DNA from: Streptomyces sp. NBC_01353
GTDB taxonomy: Bacteria; Actinomycetota; Actinomycetes; Streptomycetales; Streptomycetaceae
Direction of reading: 5' to 3'
DNA: 64,000 nt
Assembly: GCF_036237275.1 (NCBI RefSeq)
Contig: NZ_CP108352.1
Coordinates: 4,278,001-4,342,000, forward strand
The notes under the pieces are model-generated. The model worked only from the letters and a program-made list of their open reading frames with translations, was not told the DNA's origin and made no database searches. Shown here one piece after another: positions 61,977 to 64,000 of the stretch. Numbering within the stretch: position 1 is the first letter of the stretch; every line of letters begins with the position of its first letter. The position numbers and the translations under genes are program-made.

Positions 61977-63248
61977 GTGAGTAACGACGACAAGCTTGAG
62001 ATCTCCCGACGGCGCGTGCTCGGCACGGTCGGCGCGGCGGGCGCCGCCGGCATCGCGCTCGGCGCCGGCGGTGGCGCCGGGGTGTACGCGGCGGTCGCCG
62101 ATTCCGGCTCCTCGACGACCACCGACGCGAAGGCGCTCACGACGGTCGGGGCGACGCAGGCGATGTTTCACGGGAAACATCAAGCGGGGATCACCACTCC
62201 GCTTCAGTCGCGGGGCCATCTGATCGCGTTCGACCTCGCTCCGGGAGCGGGCCGCAAGGAGGCAGCCGCACTGCTGCGCCGCTGGTCGGCGACTGCCAAG
62301 GCGCTGATGGCGGGCAAGCCGTCGACCGAAGACACCGGCATCGCGCTGGACGCCGGCCCCTCCTCGCTGACGGTCACCTTCGGCTTCGGCCACTCCTTCT
62401 TCGGGCGCACCGGACTCACCGCGCGCCGCCCGACGCAGCTCGATCCGCTGCCCGCCTTCTCCGCCGACGCGCTCGACCCGAAGAGGTCGGAGGGCGACCT
62501 GTGGGTACAGATCGGAGCGGACGACGCCCTGGTCGCCTTCCACGCACTGCGCGCACTCCAGAAGGACGCGGGCTCGGCGGCCAAGGTCCGCTGGCAGATG
62601 AACGGCTTCAACCGCTCCGCCGGCGCCACCGCCAAGCCGATGACGGCCCGGAACCTGATGGGCCAGGTCGACGGCACCGGGAACCCCAAGCCCTCCGACC
62701 CCGACTTCGACCGGCGCATCTTCGTCCCCGAGTCCGCGGCGGACACGTCCACGGCCCAGGAGTGGATGGCCGGGGGCTCGTACGCCGTCGTACGCCGGAT
62801 CCGCATGCTGCTCGACGACTGGGAGCAGCTCTCCCTCGACAAGCAGGAGAAGGTCATCGGCCGACGGAAGTCGGACGGTGCCCCGCTCACCGGCGGGAGC
62901 GAGACGACCGAACTCGATCTCAACAAGGTCGGACCGGACGGCAAGCTCGTCATCCCGGACAACGCCCACTCCCGGATCTCCGCCCCCGAACAGAACGGCG
63001 GAGCGGCCATGCTCCGCAGGCCCTTCTCCTTCCACGACGGCATCGGGCCGGACGGCACACCCGACGCGGGACTCCTCTTCGTCTGCTGGCAGGCCGATCC
63101 GCTGAGGGGCTTCGTGCCCGTGCAGCGCAAGCTCGACCGGGGCGACGCGCTGTCCGCCTTCATCCGGCACGAGGCGAGCGGCCTGTTCGCCGTGCCGGGC
63201 GGGGCTGCCGAGGGCGAGTACGTGGGCCAGCGGCTGCTGGAGTCCTGA
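61977..63248 (+). CDS. dtpA: Tat-exported DyP-type haem peroxidase, DtpA-like (423 aa)
   Basis: The Tat signal contains SRRRVLGTVGAAGAAGIAL. The mature DyP fold has the G-x-x-D-G motif (NLMGQVDGTGNPKP, distal Asp) and the proximal haem His in FIRHEASGLFAVPGG. It reduces H2O2 at the cell surface; in S. lividans the homologue acts with a copper radical oxidase in glycan-dependent morphogenesis under copper control. No copper oxidase gene lies nearby. The GTG at 61977, 5 bp after the CopCD stop, gives the complete Tat signal. Confidence 0.94.
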   Translation: MSNDDKLEISRRRVLGTVGAAGAAGIALGAGGGAGVYAAVADSGSSTTTDAKALTTVGATQAMFHGKHQAGITTPLQSRGHLIAFDLAPGAGRKEAAALLRRWSATAKALMAGKPSTEDTGIALDAGPSSLTVTFGFGHSFFGRTGLTARRPTQLDPLPAFSADALDPKRSEGDLWVQIGADDALVAFHALRALQKDAGSAAKVRWQMNGFNRSAGATAKPMTARNLMGQVDGTGNPKPSDPDFDRRIFVPESAADTSTAQEWMAGGSYAVVRRIRMLLDDWEQLSLDKQEKVIGRRKSDGAPLTGGSETTELDLNKVGPDGKLVIPDNAHSRISAPEQNGGAAMLRRPFSFHDGIGPDGTPDAGLLFVCWQADPLRGFVPVQRKLDRGDALSAFIRHEASGLFAVPGGAAEGEYVGQRLLES

Positions 63249-63298
63249 CCCCGGGCGGGCAGGGGGTCGACAGGTCCCGCGCCTATTAGGGTGACCGT

Positions 63299-64000
63299 AT
63301 GTCAGCCACCCGGTATACGTATCTCGGTCCCGAAGGCACTTTCACGGAGGCCGCGCTGCGTACGCTGCCCGAGGCCGCGACCCGGGAGCTCGTCCCGATG
63401 GTCTCCGTCCCGGCCGCGCTGGACGCCGTACGCAACGGAGAGGCCGCCGCCGCTCTCGTACCGATCGAGAACTCGGTGGAGGGCGGGGTCACCGCGACCC
63501 TGGACGAGCTGGCCTCCGGCGAGCCGCTGATGATCTACCGCGAGGTGGTCCTGCCGATCGCCTTCGCCCTGCTCGTACGGCCGGGCACCACCATGTCCGA
63601 GATCAAGACGGTCACCGGGCACCCGGTCGCCCAGCCTCAGGTGCGGAACTGGATGCGGGCCCACCTGCCCGATGCCCTGTGGGAGTCGGCGGCGTCGAAC
63701 GCGGACGGCGCCCGGCTCGTCCAGGAGGGCCGTTTCGACGCGGCCTTCGCCGGCGAGTTCGCCGCGGCGACCTACGGCCTGGAGGCCCTGGTCACCGAGA
63801 TCCACGATGCCGAGAACGCCGAGACCCGGTTCGTCCTGGTGGGCCGGCCGGCCCGGCCGTCCGCGCCGACGGGCGCGGACAAGACCTCGGTCGTGCTGTG
63901 GCTGGGCGAGGACCACCCCGGTGCCCTCCTCGAACTGCTCCAGGAGTTCGCGGTGCGTGGGGTCAACCTGATGCTGATCCAGTCCCGGCCGACGGGCGCA
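63299..64000 (+). CDS. pheA: Prephenate dehydratase, 3' end beyond the window
   Basis: Monofunctional prephenate dehydratase of phenylalanine synthesis. It opens TRYTYLGPEGTFTEAALRTL; the catalytic domain has PIENSVEGGVTATLDEL and the catalytic TRF motif in ETRFVLVG (about 176-183). An ACT regulatory domain begins near residue 197 (KTSVVLWLGEDHPGALLELL), which should bind Phe for feedback control. About 234 codons are present before the window ends. ATG 63299 lies about 50 bp after dtpA in the same direction. Confidence 0.95.
   Translation, partial: MSATRYTYLGPEGTFTEAALRTLPEAATRELVPMVSVPAALDAVRNGEAAAALVPIENSVEGGVTATLDELASGEPLMIYREVVLPIAFALLVRPGTTMSEIKTVTGHPVAQPQVRNWMRAHLPDALWESAASNADGARLVQEGRFDAAFAGEFAAATYGLEALVTEIHDAENAETRFVLVGRPARPSAPTGADKTSVVLWLGEDHPGALLELLQEFAVRGVNLMLIQSRPTGA

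Overview
The window is high-GC actinobacterial DNA. GTG starts are frequent, GC3 is strong, many genes overlap by 4 bp (GTGA/ATGA), and the families present (SigB/F-type sigma pairs, DUF397, tRNA-adenosine-deaminase-associated protein, SSI protease inhibitor, NepA-like spore wall protein, DtpA) point to a Streptomyces chromosome. From memory and unchecked, the gene order upp / tadA / sigF-sigN ... nepA-like ... htrA-like ... pepP ... sco-dtpA ... pheA resembles the core-chromosome arm segment of S. coelicolor between roughly SCO4043 and SCO3962, interrupted by strain-specific insertions.

Layout. 1-5.3 kb: housekeeping genes (truncated HerA/DUF853 ATPase, LytR_C protein, upp, tadA with its partner, tRNA-Ser(CGA), a 54-residue membrane peptide and a Dabb protein). 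5.5-7.5 kb: two tandem SigF-type sigma factors. 7.6-9.6 kb: a lipoprotein, debris of an alpha/beta hydrolase and of an XRE regulator beside an intact DUF397 gene, and a DoxX protein. 9.7-11.5 kb: a GNAT gene enclosed by about 300-bp inverted repeats. 11.5-18.5 kb: a MarR gene with an MFS exporter that carries three carboxypeptidase-regulatory-like domains, a YceI protein carrying the same kind of domain, and a second MFS-TetR operon with a long palindromic operator. 18.5-24.3 kb: a two-component system in one operon with a GT2-GtrA and a GT39 membrane glycosyltransferase. 24.3-26.7 kb: amidohydrolase, DUF2797 and PH-domain proteins.

26.9-30.4 kb is a small integrative-element remnant in tRNA-Arg(ACG). 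A 44-bp duplication of the tRNA 3' end bounds a truncated tyrosine integrase and a cargo gene for a secreted DUF3494 (ice-binding-like) protein with a long collagen-like stalk. 30.6-37.7 kb: tRNA-Ser(GCT), an SSI inhibitor, a 1238-residue PAS/pseudo-kinase/receiver protein, an acyl-CoA ligase and a SigE-family sigma factor. 37.9-42.7 kb: a five-gene overlapping operon equivalent to the mycobacterial igr set (two acyl-CoA dehydrogenases, ChsH2-like, ChsH1-like, Ltp2-like), predicted to shorten a steroid-type propionyl side chain.

42.9-56.9 kb: NepA-like protein, two Prim-Pol-type proteins, amphi-Trp protein, TipAL-like MerR regulator with a MerR-type promoter, tRNA-Ser(TGA), HtrA-like protease, GDPD, two RsbW-like ATPases, DUF5926, a GAF-SpoIIE phosphatase lacking one metal ligand, and an aminopeptidase P. 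57-63.3 kb: an extracytoplasmic copper relay (YcnI, Sco, PCuAC, CopC-CopD) leading to a Tat-exported DyP peroxidase. The window ends inside pheA.
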